Source: Treponema sp.
GTDB taxonomy: Bacteria > Spirochaetota > Spirochaetia > Treponematales > Treponemataceae
Length of the DNA: 64,000 nt
NCBI GenBank assembly: GCA_024691105.1
Contig: JAILNY010000020.1
Location: 1 to 64,000, forward strand
Reading direction: 5' to 3'
In this document: positions 8,579 to 18,573 of the stretch, piece after piece
Layout: each line of letters opens with the position of its first letter
Position numbering within the stretch: position 1 is the stretch's first letter
Program-made: the position numbers and the translations under genes
Notes under the pieces: model-generated
Seen by the model: the letters and a program-made list of their open reading frames with translations, nothing else
Told to the model about the DNA's origin: nothing
The model's database searches: none

Positions 8579-9748
8579 ATGTATTCAGAAAGTGAAGTTT
8601 TAGACTATGTAAAAGAAGAAGATGTTAAATTCGTCAGACTCGCTTTTTTTGACTTAAAAGGAACACAAAAAAATATATCAATCATGGCTTCTCAGCTTGA
8701 GTCCGCTTTTAAAAACGGAGTCAGCTTTGACGCGTCAGCCGTTTACGGTTTTGAGTCCCCGGAAAAGTCAGACCTCTTTCTGCACCCGGATGCAACTACC
8801 CTTTCTGTTCTTCCGTGGCGACCAAATACAGGAAAAGTTGTCCGAATGTTCTGTACAATAAAACACGCAGATGGAACACCATACAAAAAAGACTGCCGCA
8901 CACTTTTAAAAAACGCAGTAAAAAAAGCACGAGAAGAATACAACGTTGAATTCCGCTTTGGAACAGAAATTGAATTTTATCTTTTTAAGCTGAACGAAAA
9001 AGGCGAGCCTACAAAAATTCCTTTTGACAACGCAGGCTACATGGACATTGCCCCGGAAGACAAAGGCGAAAACATCCGCCGCGAAATCTGCTTTACACTT
9101 GAACAGATGGGCATTCAGCCGGAAGCAAGTCACCACGAAGAAGGCCCGGGTCAGAACGAAATTGACTTTCACTACTCTGACGCGCTTAGTGCCGCAGACA
9201 ATGCTGCAACCTTTAAATGGATTGTACGAACCCGCGCTTCGATGAACGGTCTTTACGCTGACTTCTCTCCAAAGCCGCTTGAAAATCAGGCAGGAAGCGG
9301 ATTCCACATAAACATTTCCTGCTCAGATGATTCCAAAATGAATAATATCCTTGCAGGAATTTTAGCTCACATAAAAGAAATTACTTACTATATGAACTGC
9401 ACGGAAAATTCTTATAACCGTCTTGGTGAATGCAAAGCTCCGCGCTACATCGCATGGGGAAAAGAAAACCGTTCAACCTTTATCCGTGTTCCGGCAACAA
9501 CCTCACAGGATTCTCAGCGTTTAGAGATTCGTTCTGCAGATTGTGAATGCAATGCATATACAGTTTTTACACTTTTAATTCATGCAGCACTCGACGGAAT
9601 AAAAAACAATATGACGCCGCCTGATAATGTAACAGAAAATCTTTTTGAAAATACTTCTTCAAAGCTTGAAACTCTTCCAGATACATTGGATACTGCAAAA
9701 GAATTTGCACAGGACAGCCAATTTGTAAAGGACGTACTTGGATTCTAG
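8579..9748 (+). CDS. glnA: Glutamine synthetase, type I
   Basis: A 389-residue glutamine synthetase that makes glutamine from glutamate, ammonia and ATP in the cytosol. The start at 8579 has GGAGGAAAC upstream. The beta-grasp N-terminal domain carries LAFFDLKGTQKN. The catalytic domain follows with FGTEIEFYLF, EASHHEEGPGQNEIDF (metal and substrate ligands), GSGFHINISC and an arginine-rich KENRSTFIRVP. It is shorter than the common 440-470 residue GSI. I see no adenylylation-loop motif, which fits control at the RNA level by the leader attenuator. The ANTAR regulator follows after one base and is probably translationally coupled. Confidence 0.95.
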   Translation: MYSESEVLDYVKEEDVKFVRLAFFDLKGTQKNISIMASQLESAFKNGVSFDASAVYGFESPEKSDLFLHPDATTLSVLPWRPNTGKVVRMFCTIKHADGTPYKKDCRTLLKNAVKKAREEYNVEFRFGTEIEFYLFKLNEKGEPTKIPFDNAGYMDIAPEDKGENIRREICFTLEQMGIQPEASHHEEGPGQNEIDFHYSDALSAADNAATFKWIVRTRASMNGLYADFSPKPLENQAGSGFHINISCSDDSKMNNILAGILAHIKEITYYMNCTENSYNRLGECKAPRYIAWGKENRSTFIRVPATTSQDSQRLEIRSADCECNAYTVFTLLIHAALDGIKNNMTPPDNVTENLFENTSSKLETLPDTLDTAKEFAQDSQFVKDVLGF

Positions 9749-9749
9749 T

Positions 9750-10316
9750 ATGACAGACGAAACTCATACCGTCCTGGTTGTTACAAAAGATTCAAAACTT
9801 TCCTCATCAATGTGCGCAATGCTTATTCCGCCGCTTTTTGAAACAGAAATTCTTTCTGACTTTAACGAAGCACGCCGTAGAATTTCTGAGCGAAACTACA
9901 ACATTGCCTTAATCGATTATGCAGAAGGCGATGGCGCAGAATTTGCAATTGATGCGGCAGACTCTTTAACAACGATTCTGCTTTTTACACCGACGGAACA
10001 TTTTGAAGAAGTAAGCTATAGAGTTGAAGCCTACGGAATTATCACGGTCACAAATCCATTTGACCAGTTTTATTTTTACAACATGATAAAGGCTGCGATT
10101 GCAGTTCAATATAAAGTACAGATTCTTTCAAGCCAGACAACAAAGCTTAAAGTTAAGATGGAAGAAATCCGCGTTGTAAACCGCGCAAAGATGCTTCTCA
10201 TGCAGAATATGAGTATGACTGAACAGGAAGCACACCGCTATCTTGAAAAAGAAGCAATGGACAACGGCTTAAAGCGAATTTCTGTTGCTGAAAAAATCAT
10301 CAAAAAGTACGGTTAA
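9750..10316 (+). CDS. ANTAR-domain response-regulator-like antiterminator
   Basis: A 188-residue regulator. Residues 6-115 form a receiver-like domain (HTVLVVTKDSKL, NIALIDYAEG). Asp56 is at the phospho-acceptor position, but the acidic pair is reduced and the conserved Lys is Asn (TVTNPFD), so signalling may not use normal phosphorylation. Residues 128-184 are an ANTAR RNA-binding domain with the three-helix pattern RAKMLLMQNMSMTEQEAHRY and SVAEKIIKKYG. ANTAR proteins such as NasR, AmiR and EutV bind hexaloop RNA hairpins and stop termination. The gene lies one base after glnA. The resemblance to clostridial glnA-nitR pairs is from memory. Likely targets are the glnA, purF and gltB leaders. 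Confidence 0.9.
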   Translation: MTDETHTVLVVTKDSKLSSSMCAMLIPPLFETEILSDFNEARRRISERNYNIALIDYAEGDGAEFAIDAADSLTTILLFTPTEHFEEVSYRVEAYGIITVTNPFDQFYFYNMIKAAIAVQYKVQILSSQTTKLKVKMEEIRVVNRAKMLLMQNMSMTEQEAHRYLEKEAMDNGLKRISVAEKIIKKYG

Positions 10317-10383
10317 ACACCGCGTCTTTCTTAACCCGACAGCGCACCCGCACAAATTGTCATCGCGCGGGGCAGACTCAACG

Positions 10384-11784
10384 TTAAACCGGATAACTTC
10401 CGCTAAAACATCCCTTGCAGAATGAATCTTCTCCCAGCGCTTCAACCATTCCCTTAAGCGAAATAAATGCCAGAGAATCAGCACCAATTTCTTTTCTGAT
10501 TTCTTCAAGTTCATGCGTGCTTGAAATAAGCTCGTTTTTACTTGGGGTATCAATTCCTAAATAACATGGAAACTTAACCGGCGATGATGATACTCTAAAG
10601 TGAACCTCTTTAGCACCGGCGCGGCGCAGTACCTCGACAAGACGGCGGCTCGTGGTTCCGCGAACGATTGAGTCATCAATTACGATAACGCGTTTTCCTT
10701 CAAGATCACTTCTTATCGCGTTAAGCTTTACGTATACCATATTCTCGCGTTCTTTCTGAGTCGGTGCAATAAAACTTCGACCGATGTACTTGTTTTTAAT
10801 TATGCCCATAACGTATGGAATACCGCTTGCTCTTGAGTACCCCTGCGCCGCGCCGAGTCCACTATCCGGAACCCCGATTACGACATCGGCATCCACAGGC
10901 GATTCCTTTGCTAAAACTTCACCCATACGATAGCGTGCTTCCTGAACAGAAATTCCATCTATAACAGAGTCAGGGCGCGCAAAATATACATATTCAAAAA
11001 TGCATGTCTGTTTGTCGCACTTTTGCTGAACCTGAATCTCTTTTATTCCTTCTTTATTAATTACGATAACCTCGCCCGGTTTTACATCGCGGATATATTT
11101 TCCATTCACCGCATCAATTGCACAGGTTTCTGAAGCAAAAATATAACCGTCGCCGACACTTCCCAAAGCCAAAGGTCTTATTCCGTTTGGATCACGAACT
11201 CCAATCAGCATATTTTCTGTCATGATACAAAGCGCAAAAGATCCTTTTATCAATTTTACAGCCTGAATTACTGCATCGACAAAGCGCTTTTGATTTTCAA
11301 TCTTGGAATTATTATCCCTGCTTGTTGAACCAGGCTTACCGCCATTTTCTATAAACTTTCTGACAATCAGTTTTAAAATAACTTCTGTATCACTTGAAGA
11401 AGAAAAAGTACTTCCGCCGTCTTCAAGCATCTGACGAAGCTGCTCGTAATTTACAAGCTGTCCGTTGTGGGCAAGCGCAATTGAGCCAAGCTTAAATGAA
11501 TTTACAAAGGGCTGGGCATTTTCTATCGTGCGACCGCCGGCGGTTGCATAACGCACATGTCCTACCGCAAGATTCCCCAAAAGATTTCCAAAATGATCCT
11601 GCTGAAAAACATCGCTTACAAGACCTATACCTTTGTGAAGCTTTATCGAAGAACCATCGCAAACCGCAATTCCCGCACTCTCCTGACCGCGATGCTGCAG
11701 ACTTGTAAGTGCAAAATAAGAAAGAGATGCTGCATTTTCTGCTCCGTAAATTCCAACAACACCACATTCATCATGAAAACCCAT
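10384..11784 (-). CDS. purF: Amidophosphoribosyltransferase
   Basis: A 466-residue enzyme of the first purine step, making phosphoribosylamine from PRPP and glutamine. The start at 11784 gives MGFHDECGVVGIYG, so the N-terminal nucleophile is Cys7 after a six-residue propeptide. The glutaminase domain has LQHRGQESAGIA. The phosphoribosyltransferase domain has the PRPP loop VIVIDDSIVRGTTSRR. The C-terminal SFCKGCFSG and internal cysteines (KQTCIF, KFPCYLG) fit the iron-sulfur, Bacillus-type PurF. GAGG lies upstream of the start. It is a single gene, convergent with the ANTAR gene, with its own attenuator. Confidence 0.96.
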   Translation of the reverse strand: MGFHDECGVVGIYGAENAASLSYFALTSLQHRGQESAGIAVCDGSSIKLHKGIGLVSDVFQQDHFGNLLGNLAVGHVRYATAGGRTIENAQPFVNSFKLGSIALAHNGQLVNYEQLRQMLEDGGSTFSSSSDTEVILKLIVRKFIENGGKPGSTSRDNNSKIENQKRFVDAVIQAVKLIKGSFALCIMTENMLIGVRDPNGIRPLALGSVGDGYIFASETCAIDAVNGKYIRDVKPGEVIVINKEGIKEIQVQQKCDKQTCIFEYVYFARPDSVIDGISVQEARYRMGEVLAKESPVDADVVIGVPDSGLGAAQGYSRASGIPYVMGIIKNKYIGRSFIAPTQKERENMVYVKLNAIRSDLEGKRVIVIDDSIVRGTTSRRLVEVLRRAGAKEVHFRVSSSPVKFPCYLGIDTPSKNELISSTHELEEIRKEIGADSLAFISLKGMVEALGEDSFCKGCFSGSYPV

Positions 11785-11840
11785 AACAACCTCAAAAACA
11801 GCACAGACTGCTGTCAAAAAGAATTTGCAAAAATAAAAAA

Positions 11841-11887
11841 ACGCCGCAGACATAATCTTACCCAAGTTAAGATAATATCTACGACGT
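11841..11887 (-). terminator. purF leader intrinsic terminator (attenuator)
   Basis: In the purF-sense RNA a 20-base arm (11887-11868) pairs with 11860-11841 around a seven-base loop. Pairing needs three G-U wobbles and one mismatch on this strand; the other strand would have A-C mismatches, so it works only in the purF direction. A T7 run follows. It ends about 50 bases before the purF start codon. Confidence 0.7.
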
Positions 11888-11897
11888 CTTCGTCTGT
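11881..11897 (-). promoter_or_regulatory. purF leader hexaloop hairpin (candidate ANTAR target)
   Basis: In the sense RNA, ACAGAC and GTCGT pair (one bulged A) around the loop GAAGAC, matching the other two leaders at positions 2-4 (AAG) but with G at position 1. The loop and 3' arm overlap the 5' arm of the terminator. It begins eight bases after the -10 box. Confidence 0.4.
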
Positions 11898-11901
11898 GAT
11901 T

Positions 11902-11930
11902 ATTATTGTGAAATAGCCATTCCTTGTCAA
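11902..11930 (-). promoter_or_regulatory. purF promoter
   Basis: On the minus strand TTGACA (11930-11925), 17-base spacer, AATAAT (11907-11902). Transcription should start just before the hexaloop hairpin. Confidence 0.6.
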
Positions 11931-11935
11931 TTACA

Positions 11936-11964
11936 TTGCGCCCTGAAAGATTGTATGGTAAAAT
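11936..11964 (+). promoter_or_regulatory. Promoter of the chemotaxis receptor gene
   Basis: TTGCGC, 17 bases, TAAAAT (11959-11964) with a TG one base before the -10 box (extended -10). The AAAGGAGATG ribosome site and ATG follow 30 bases later. It is divergent from and close to the purF promoter. Confidence 0.55.
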
Positions 11965-11994
11965 ATAAGTTACTTATGCTAAAGGAGATGAGTT

Positions 11995-14091
11995 ATGGCT
12001 ACTAAAAAAGATAAACATTCAAGCCTTGTCTTAAGACTGATTTTTTTTATCGGTCTTGGATTTGCTGTTCTTACAACTATTCAGGTTTCAATTCTTTCAA
12101 ACATAGTTCGTAGTACATCAAGAACTGATCACGTAAACAGCTACATGATGCTGACCAATACAATAACGCTTTCATTTGACAGCATGATCGAAGGATTCTA
12201 TAAAGACCTTAATCCGTTTATTCACGCAGGAATTATGAACACAGGTGATGTAGAAACTATAGGCCGCTGGCTGCAGAATACCAGGGACATGCGTGCTCCA
12301 TATTTTGACTACATCATGATTGCAGGCCCTGACGGTTATTCATGGAACGATAACGGAACGCGAACTCATATAGAAGAACGCGATTATTTTAAAGCCATTA
12401 TGCAAGAAGGAAAGGAACGTTACATTGACAATCCTGTAATTTCTAAGACAACAGGCAATAAAGTAATTCACATCACTACAGGTCTTTATGATGCAAACGG
12501 AAAGCTCTTTGCAATGCTTGCCGGAGTAATTAACGTTGACGTTCTTGTAAATCCGATTAAGGCAATAAAGGTTCCTGATGGTGTATGGCTTTATGTAATT
12601 GACCACGACGGAGACATTATCTATCATCCTGCAGCAAAGGAAGATGGTAACTTTATTACAAATACCGGGGAAGGGCATGAAGATCTTGCAGAAGTTTCTA
12701 AAAAAATGGTCAATGGAGAAAGTGGTTATGCCTGGATTAATTCATTTTCCGGTGGTAAAAAAGATCTTTTAGTTTATTCAGGAATTCCTGGAACTTCGTG
12801 GGGAATGGGATTTACCGTTTTTGAAAAAACTGTAAACGATCTTGGTGATAAAATTACAAGAGCAAACATTGCATTTGGAGCAGGAATCCTTACTCTGGTA
12901 CTTATTCTTGGTTCAATTCTTTTAATTGCTGCTCTTAAACCTTTACAGATAGTCAGAAATGCAATTACAGGAATTGCCAGTGGAAATGCAGATTTAACAC
13001 AGCGCATCAACATTAAATCAAATAATGAAATTGGTCAGGTAGTACATGGATTTAATCAATTTGCAGAAAAGCTCCAGACCATCATCTCTGATGTAAAGAA
13101 CTCTAAAGGAGAGTTGGAAATTGCAGGCGAAAACCTTACTGCTGGCACAGAAGATACTTCAAGTGCAATTACTCAGATCATTGCAAACATCGATTCAATA
13201 GGAAACCTAATTGTTTCGCAATCTGCCGCAGTAGAGGAAACAGCCGGAGCGGTAAACGAAATTGCTGCCAACATTGAATCACTTGAGCACATGATTGAAA
13301 ACCAGAGTTCTGGTGTTTCACAGGCTTCTACTGCTGTTGAACAGATGATCGGAAACATCAAATCTGTAAACGGCTCTGTAGATAAAATGGCACGATCATT
13401 CAATGACTTGCGCGCTGATGCAAAATACGGATTTGCAAAACAGCAGGATGTTAACGACCGCATTGTAGAAATTGAACAGAAGTCTTCTATGCTTCAGGAA
13501 GCAAACGCTGCAATTTCTGCAATCGCAGAACAGACAAACCTTCTTGCCATGAACGCTGCAATCGAAGCGGCTCATGCAGGTGATGCCGGTAAGGGCTTTG
13601 CCGTTGTAGCAGATGAAATCCGTAAGCTTTCTGAAACTTCAAATGCTCAGTCTAAAACAATCGGTGAACAGTTGAGCACAATTCAGGAATCTATTGAAAA
13701 TGTAGTTTCTACTTCAAATGAATCGCGCATGGCCTTTGAATCTGTATCAGGTAAAATTGAATCTACAGATCAACTTGTAATGCAGATTAAAGCCGCAATG
13801 GAAGAACAGAACGAAGGATCTAAACAGATCAGCGATGCCCTTACATTGATGAACAACAGCACAATGCAGGTTAGAAACGCTTCTCAGGAAATGGCCGAAG
13901 GAAACAAGGCTATTCTTGAAGAAATGCATCGCCTTCAGGATTCATCTTTGACAATGAAAGACAGTATGACAGAAATGTCTGCCGGCGCAAGAAAGATTAA
14001 TGAAACGGGTGCTGCACTTGGCGATGTATCTGCAAAGATTAAAGAATCAATCGACAAGATTGGAAACCAGATTGACCAGTTTAAGGTTTAA
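11995..14091 (+). CDS. Methyl-accepting chemotaxis protein
   Basis: A 698-residue transmembrane receptor. A membrane segment lies near residues 12-31, then a periplasmic double-Cache-like sensor to about residue 295 ([35 protein letters not shown]), a second membrane segment (residues 297-318), HAMP, and a long coiled-coil signalling domain. The hairpin tip is the invariant [19 protein letters not shown]. The tail (NQIDQFKV) lacks a CheR/CheB tethering pentapeptide. Cache sensors of this type often bind amino acids or organic acids, but the ligand is unknown. The receptor relays to CheA/CheW, encoded elsewhere. Confidence 0.95.
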   Translation: MATKKDKHSSLVLRLIFFIGLGFAVLTTIQVSILSNIVRSTSRTDHVNSYMMLTNTITLSFDSMIEGFYKDLNPFIHAGIMNTGDVETIGRWLQNTRDMRAPYFDYIMIAGPDGYSWNDNGTRTHIEERDYFKAIMQEGKERYIDNPVISKTTGNKVIHITTGLYDANGKLFAMLAGVINVDVLVNPIKAIKVPDGVWLYVIDHDGDIIYHPAAKEDGNFITNTGEGHEDLAEVSKKMVNGESGYAWINSFSGGKKDLLVYSGIPGTSWGMGFTVFEKTVNDLGDKITRANIAFGAGILTLVLILGSILLIAALKPLQIVRNAITGIASGNADLTQRINIKSNNEIGQVVHGFNQFAEKLQTIISDVKNSKGELEIAGENLTAGTEDTSSAITQIIANIDSIGNLIVSQSAAVEETAGAVNEIAANIESLEHMIENQSSGVSQASTAVEQMIGNIKSVNGSVDKMARSFNDLRADAKYGFAKQQDVNDRIVEIEQKSSMLQEANAAISAIAEQTNLLAMNAAIEAAHAGDAGKGFAVVADEIRKLSETSNAQSKTIGEQLSTIQESIENVVSTSNESRMAFESVSGKIESTDQLVMQIKAAMEEQNEGSKQISDALTLMNNSTMQVRNASQEMAEGNKAILEEMHRLQDSSLTMKDSMTEMSAGARKINETGAALGDVSAKIKESIDKIGNQIDQFKV

Positions 14092-14149
14092 ATCACAAAC
14101 AGATACTTAAAGATAGCAGTTTTTAATATATTGCATTATAATAAAGGCT

Positions 14150-16798
14150 ATGAACAAAAAACATTTTTTTGGCATAGCCTTTATTTTTTTACTATCGTTC
14201 AGCCTTACAAGCTGTATTTCGATCAAAAGAGCCAGGCGACTTATCTCGCAGGGCGACAAGGTAACCGCAATTGAAATTCTTTCAAAGCGGTTATTAAACA
14301 AAAGCGACGAACAGGAAGCTGTCGAATTATTCGTAAGCATTTATCCTGACACTGTAGAAGAGCTTTATTCAAGACAGACTGTAAAACAGATTCGCAATGA
14401 ATTCAGCGCAAAATATAACACGTCAGAAATTCTTGCAATAAAGCAGTGTCGTCAGCAGGTCTCTCAGACACGAAATCTGTTAAGTCATCCTGACATTGCT
14501 TCTGTAATAAATAGAAGTACTTCTCTTATTTCAAGCTACAATGATTTAATCAGAATTCAAAAAGCTGTATCGCCGCTTCCAAAGGTTATCGGCAACGAAA
14601 GTATCGGTATTTATGAAGTAGTAAAATATCCAGACAACTTTACAGACCTAAAGACAACTGCAAGAGTTGAGCTTGGTGAATTTTATTACAACATTGCAGA
14701 AGCATTCTATCCTGGAGTCAGCATTGAAGAGCGCACATGGTTAATTGATATTTACAAAAAAGCAAATTCATATTCGAGCAAAAGCGGACAGTACAACACA
14801 AAATGTGCAGAGCTCTGCTACCTGAATGCTAAAGACTATCAGGCACTTCAGACTATCGAAGGATATAAATCTGCAATTAACTGGTATAAAAACTCACAGA
14901 CCTGGGTTTCAAACTACCGCGATTCAACACAGTCTATTCAGGTATTGAGCTATGAAATTGCAGTTTATCTTTCTGCAAAGGCAACAACAAAATCAGATTA
15001 CATGGAAGTAATTTCTTATTTTGAAAACGCAGGCGATTACAAAGATGCAGCTCAGCAGATTATTGCAATGAAGTATTATCTTGCATATCTTTATCGCAGG
15101 GATCACGATGTAAAATCTTACAACAAAGCCGGAGAGCTCTTTGAGCAGCTTGGCAATTATCGCCGCGCTCCATACGAAGCATCTCTTTACGGTTTTTACA
15201 AGAGATTAAATTCACTCAGCAAAAATCATGCACACGGCAGAGTCAATCTTTCTTCCGGATCTTATCGTCCGTTCACAATGGCGCGAACTCTTAATCCGCT
15301 TGATGAAGTCTCGGCACAGGTTTTACTTTCTTGCACTACTTCGACAATTGACTCATACATTTCTTCAATGGAAAAAACTATCTACCCTGCTTCAATCATT
15401 CAGGGAGAAACAATTGCAAACCAGACCTTCTCTCAGTTTACTTATGGTTCACGTAACCCGGTAGATTTTTCATTGAGTTCATCAGGAAGAGTTCTGTCAA
15501 ACGGAACCATTACAAATCCACGCGATGCAAATGCTTCTGTTCAGGATGTACGTCGTCTTGCATCTCGTTTTTCAAGTTCATTTAATCTTGACTGTACGTA
15601 TGAATTCCACACGCTCTATTCTCCGGAAGATCTTGCTTTAACAACAGGTATAGGTGCCGGAAGAGATAAAGTTTCTTACTCACTTAATTTTTCAAACTGG
15701 AATCCTCAAAAGTCTTACACACTTGTAAAGGTTACACAAAAATATTTTTCTACAGCAATTGCACCTCCTGTTTTACCGGTAGATTTTTTTGCGGTAAACA
15801 AAGAAGTTGTTTCTCAAGGAAGTCTTCAACACGTAACACCATATTATGTTGCATCTGTTGATTACGGAAGAAAAGCATATTTTGTAATCTGTTCTGATTT
15901 ATCAAGTCAGGAAATTATCAGTGACTTTACATCATGTCGTCCACGTGATTCAAAAAACAACGGCGCAACAGGAATGCGTGTAAATCCAGAAATCAGCAGC
16001 AAGTGGATCAGCAATGCAACTTATGTAAGTGCAATTACTGTTTCAGAAAAAATCTATTCGATAAATGATTTGGCTGGAATGTATAACTGGATAAAAATTG
16101 GAACAACAATGTCAGTAGAAGCAGATGAACTAGTTCCTGTTTCATTTACTTTAAGAAGTCTCCAGGACAATTCTTATGCAGTTTTGTCACAGTCACAAAC
16201 TGTAACTGTAAGAATTCCACAGCCTCAGCAGGTAACAGAAACAAAAACCGAAGCTCCTTCTCAGCCAACAGCCGCAACTCATTTAGATACAAAAGTCGTT
16301 CCAGAATACGACGGAGACTACACACCAGGAAAGACCGACAGTCAGTCTGGTTCAGGCTCATCAAATCAGAGCGGCTCACAGAATCAATCTGGCAGTCAGA
16401 CAGGTACTCAGACACAAAACCCGGTTCCTGCCGCAGGTCAGGTTCAGGAACAGCAGACAACTGTAAACGGTCTAAAAATTCCTGCAAGCGCATACAACGG
16501 AAGTACATCGCTTATCTTTGTCGGAAAGAACGGATACTACAAATGCTCTCAGGTTACAACCGAACAAGGCAGCGGAGTAAAGACCTGGTATTACGATATT
16601 TCTTCAGATGACATCCAGAATTGTGTTGCAAGCTGGAATACTTCGGAATACAGCTCTGTATCCGTAAACGGAATTCTGATGAATATGAACAAAACCGTTT
16701 ACAGTTTTAGAGATGTAACAGGAAATACAATCAGTCTTGATTTTGTTACATCAGACGGTGAACGCATTCACAGCCTGCTTGTAGTAAGAAAGAAATAA
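14150..16798 (+). CDS. Large lipoprotein with TPR-like repeats, function unknown
   Basis: An 882-residue protein. Its signal peptide ends in SLTSC, so it is a lipoprotein. Residues 40-360 are helical with TPR-like units (SYFENAGDYKDAAQQII, GELFEQLGNYRRAPYEA). A beta-rich middle follows, then a linker of Ser, Gln, Gly and Thr (about residues 720-770), and a C-terminal domain of about 110 residues. I do not recognise a family. It is likely exposed on the outer or inner membrane surface and may be an assembly or scaffold protein; this is inference. TATAAT (14137-14142) ends seven bases before the ATG, so the mRNA may be nearly leaderless. A good terminator follows. Confidence 0.8.
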   Translation: MNKKHFFGIAFIFLLSFSLTSCISIKRARRLISQGDKVTAIEILSKRLLNKSDEQEAVELFVSIYPDTVEELYSRQTVKQIRNEFSAKYNTSEILAIKQCRQQVSQTRNLLSHPDIASVINRSTSLISSYNDLIRIQKAVSPLPKVIGNESIGIYEVVKYPDNFTDLKTTARVELGEFYYNIAEAFYPGVSIEERTWLIDIYKKANSYSSKSGQYNTKCAELCYLNAKDYQALQTIEGYKSAINWYKNSQTWVSNYRDSTQSIQVLSYEIAVYLSAKATTKSDYMEVISYFENAGDYKDAAQQIIAMKYYLAYLYRRDHDVKSYNKAGELFEQLGNYRRAPYEASLYGFYKRLNSLSKNHAHGRVNLSSGSYRPFTMARTLNPLDEVSAQVLLSCTTSTIDSYISSMEKTIYPASIIQGETIANQTFSQFTYGSRNPVDFSLSSSGRVLSNGTITNPRDANASVQDVRRLASRFSSSFNLDCTYEFHTLYSPEDLALTTGIGAGRDKVSYSLNFSNWNPQKSYTLVKVTQKYFSTAIAPPVLPVDFFAVNKEVVSQGSLQHVTPYYVASVDYGRKAYFVICSDLSSQEIISDFTSCRPRDSKNNGATGMRVNPEISSKWISNATYVSAITVSEKIYSINDLAGMYNWIKIGTTMSVEADELVPVSFTLRSLQDNSYAVLSQSQTVTVRIPQPQQVTETKTEAPSQPTAATHLDTKVVPEYDGDYTPGKTDSQSGSGSSNQSGSQNQSGSQTGTQTQNPVPAAGQVQEQQTTVNGLKIPASAYNGSTSLIFVGKNGYYKCSQVTTEQGSGVKTWYYDISSDDIQNCVASWNTSEYSSVSVNGILMNMNKTVYSFRDVTGNTISLDFVTSDGERIHSLLVVRKK

Positions 16799-16843
16799 GA
16801 TTTTAAGGCCCGGAAAAATCCGGATCTTAGACTTGAATTTATT

Positions 16844-16875
16844 CCCCGGCACTTTCTGGTGTCGGGGATTTTTTT
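16844..16875 (+). terminator. Terminator after the lipoprotein gene
   Basis: CCCCGGCAC and GTGTCGGGG (one G-T wobble) form a GC-rich stem at 16844-16867, followed by a run of seven T. It separates the gene from the convergent gltD. Confidence 0.85.
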
Positions 16876-16928
16876 GATTATGTTTTTCTCGCGCATCTGG
16901 CACAATCTGTACTCGCGGCCTTAAACAA

Positions 16929-18533
16929 TTATTTTGCTAAAAACTCATCGATCTGCTTTGCGCACTCTCGACCTTCTGCAATCGCCCATACGACAAGCGA
17001 CTGACCGCGATGCATGTCTCCGGCGGTAAATACCTTTGAAACATCAGTTGCATAACCGGTATCAGAGCTGAATGACTCAGAAGGCTTTTGTTCTCCGTCA
17101 GGGATTGCAGTTACAACAGTACCACGTACCCCAAGCGAAACTTCAAAGGCAGACGCTGTATATTCTTCACATCCTGTAAAGCCTGCCGCAATCAAAAGCA
17201 AATCACAAGGAAGAGTCTTTTCTGTTCCGGCACGCTCGCAAAGAGTGCGTTTTCCATCTACAGTTTTAAATTCCACCTCAATTGTACGGATTGCAGTAAT
17301 ATGTCCGTCTTTTGAAATTATTTCTTTTACAGTTGTTTCGTACACACGCGGATCATGACCAAACTTTGCAATTGATTCTTCTGCGCCGTAGTCAACTTTG
17401 AGCACCTTTGGCCACTGCGGCCAAGGATTATTCTTTGCCCTTTCTACAGGTGGGCAAGGCATCATTTCTATCTGTGTAACAGATTTACAGCCAAGACGGA
17501 TTGCAGAACCACAGCAGTCATTACCTGTATCACCACCGCCAACAATCACAACATCTTTACCTTCAACTTCTACACCAAAATCCTGCACAAGCATCTGATC
17601 AATCTGCTTATTGGCAGGCGCGATTCCAATTTTTTCAAGTGCACCGCTTGTTGCAATTACACACTTTGTTACAGCCTTCAAAAAATCAACGGCAAACATC
17701 ATACCGCCGTCTGCACCATTACGATCTGTCTTTAATTCTGAAACACCATTTGCAGAAAGTGAGCGCGCTTTTTTTGCACCACAGCACAAAGCAACTGCAT
17801 CAAAGTCTTTAATTATCTGAGAAGCCGCATAACTTTTTCCGACATCAGCATTAAAAATAAATTCAACACCTTCATCCATCATAAGCTTAATACGACGCTC
17901 AACAATTTTTTTATCAAGCTTCATGTTTGGAATGCCGTACATCAAAAGACCGCCGGCTTTATCCTCTCGTTCAAACACAGTAACATTATGACCACGGCGG
18001 TTAAGCCAGTCAGCACATGCAAGACCTGCAGGGCCGGCACCGATTACAGCAATCTTTTTGCCGCTTCGTTTTGCAGGAACCTGAGGCTTCATATAACCGC
18101 TTTCAAATGCGTGTTCAATAATAAATAATTCATTGTCGTGAACTGTAACAGCGCCATGGCCATCCGGTTCTACAACAGGATTTCCGCAGTTGCAGGCCTT
18201 TTCGCAGAGAGCAGGACATACGCGGCCTGTAAACTCAGGAAAGCTTGATGTCTTTAAAAGACGCCAAGCTGCCATATCAAACTGTCCGTTATAAAGCGCA
18301 TCGTTCCACTCAGGAATATAATTATGCAGCGGACATCCTGTTACCATTCCGCTAAGTTTAATCGCACTCTGACACATTGGCACACCGCAGTTCATGCAGC
18401 GGGCAGCCTGCTCACGGCGGGCTTTTTCGTCAAGCTTAGGATGAAATTCCTTAAAGTTTGTAAGACGTTCCATAGGAGGAACGTTGCCGTTTTCTACGCG
18501 TTTATAATCCATAAATCCTGTTGGTTTAGCCAT
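16929..18533 (-). CDS. gltD: Glutamate synthase (NADPH) small subunit
   Basis: A 534-residue flavoprotein that passes electrons from NAD(P)H to the large subunit. The N-terminus has two cysteine groups for 4Fe-4S clusters (CMNCGVPMCQ, CPALCEKACNCG). An FAD-binding Rossmann motif (VIGAGPAGLACADWL) and a second dinucleotide motif (VVIVGGGDTGNDC) follow. It is somewhat longer than the usual 470-490 residues. It starts 40 bases after the gltB stop with AGGAG upstream, so it is the second gene of a gltB-gltD operon controlled from the gltB leader. Confidence 0.96.
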   Translation of the reverse strand: MAKPTGFMDYKRVENGNVPPMERLTNFKEFHPKLDEKARREQAARCMNCGVPMCQSAIKLSGMVTGCPLHNYIPEWNDALYNGQFDMAAWRLLKTSSFPEFTGRVCPALCEKACNCGNPVVEPDGHGAVTVHDNELFIIEHAFESGYMKPQVPAKRSGKKIAVIGAGPAGLACADWLNRRGHNVTVFEREDKAGGLLMYGIPNMKLDKKIVERRIKLMMDEGVEFIFNADVGKSYAASQIIKDFDAVALCCGAKKARSLSANGVSELKTDRNGADGGMMFAVDFLKAVTKCVIATSGALEKIGIAPANKQIDQMLVQDFGVEVEGKDVVIVGGGDTGNDCCGSAIRLGCKSVTQIEMMPCPPVERAKNNPWPQWPKVLKVDYGAEESIAKFGHDPRVYETTVKEIISKDGHITAIRTIEVEFKTVDGKRTLCERAGTEKTLPCDLLLIAAGFTGCEEYTASAFEVSLGVRGTVVTAIPDGEQKPSESFSSDTGYATDVSKVFTAGDMHRGQSLVVWAIAEGRECAKQIDEFLAK

Positions 18534-18573
18534 ATTAAATCTCCTGTATAAAACTGCTCAAACTTTATTAACC

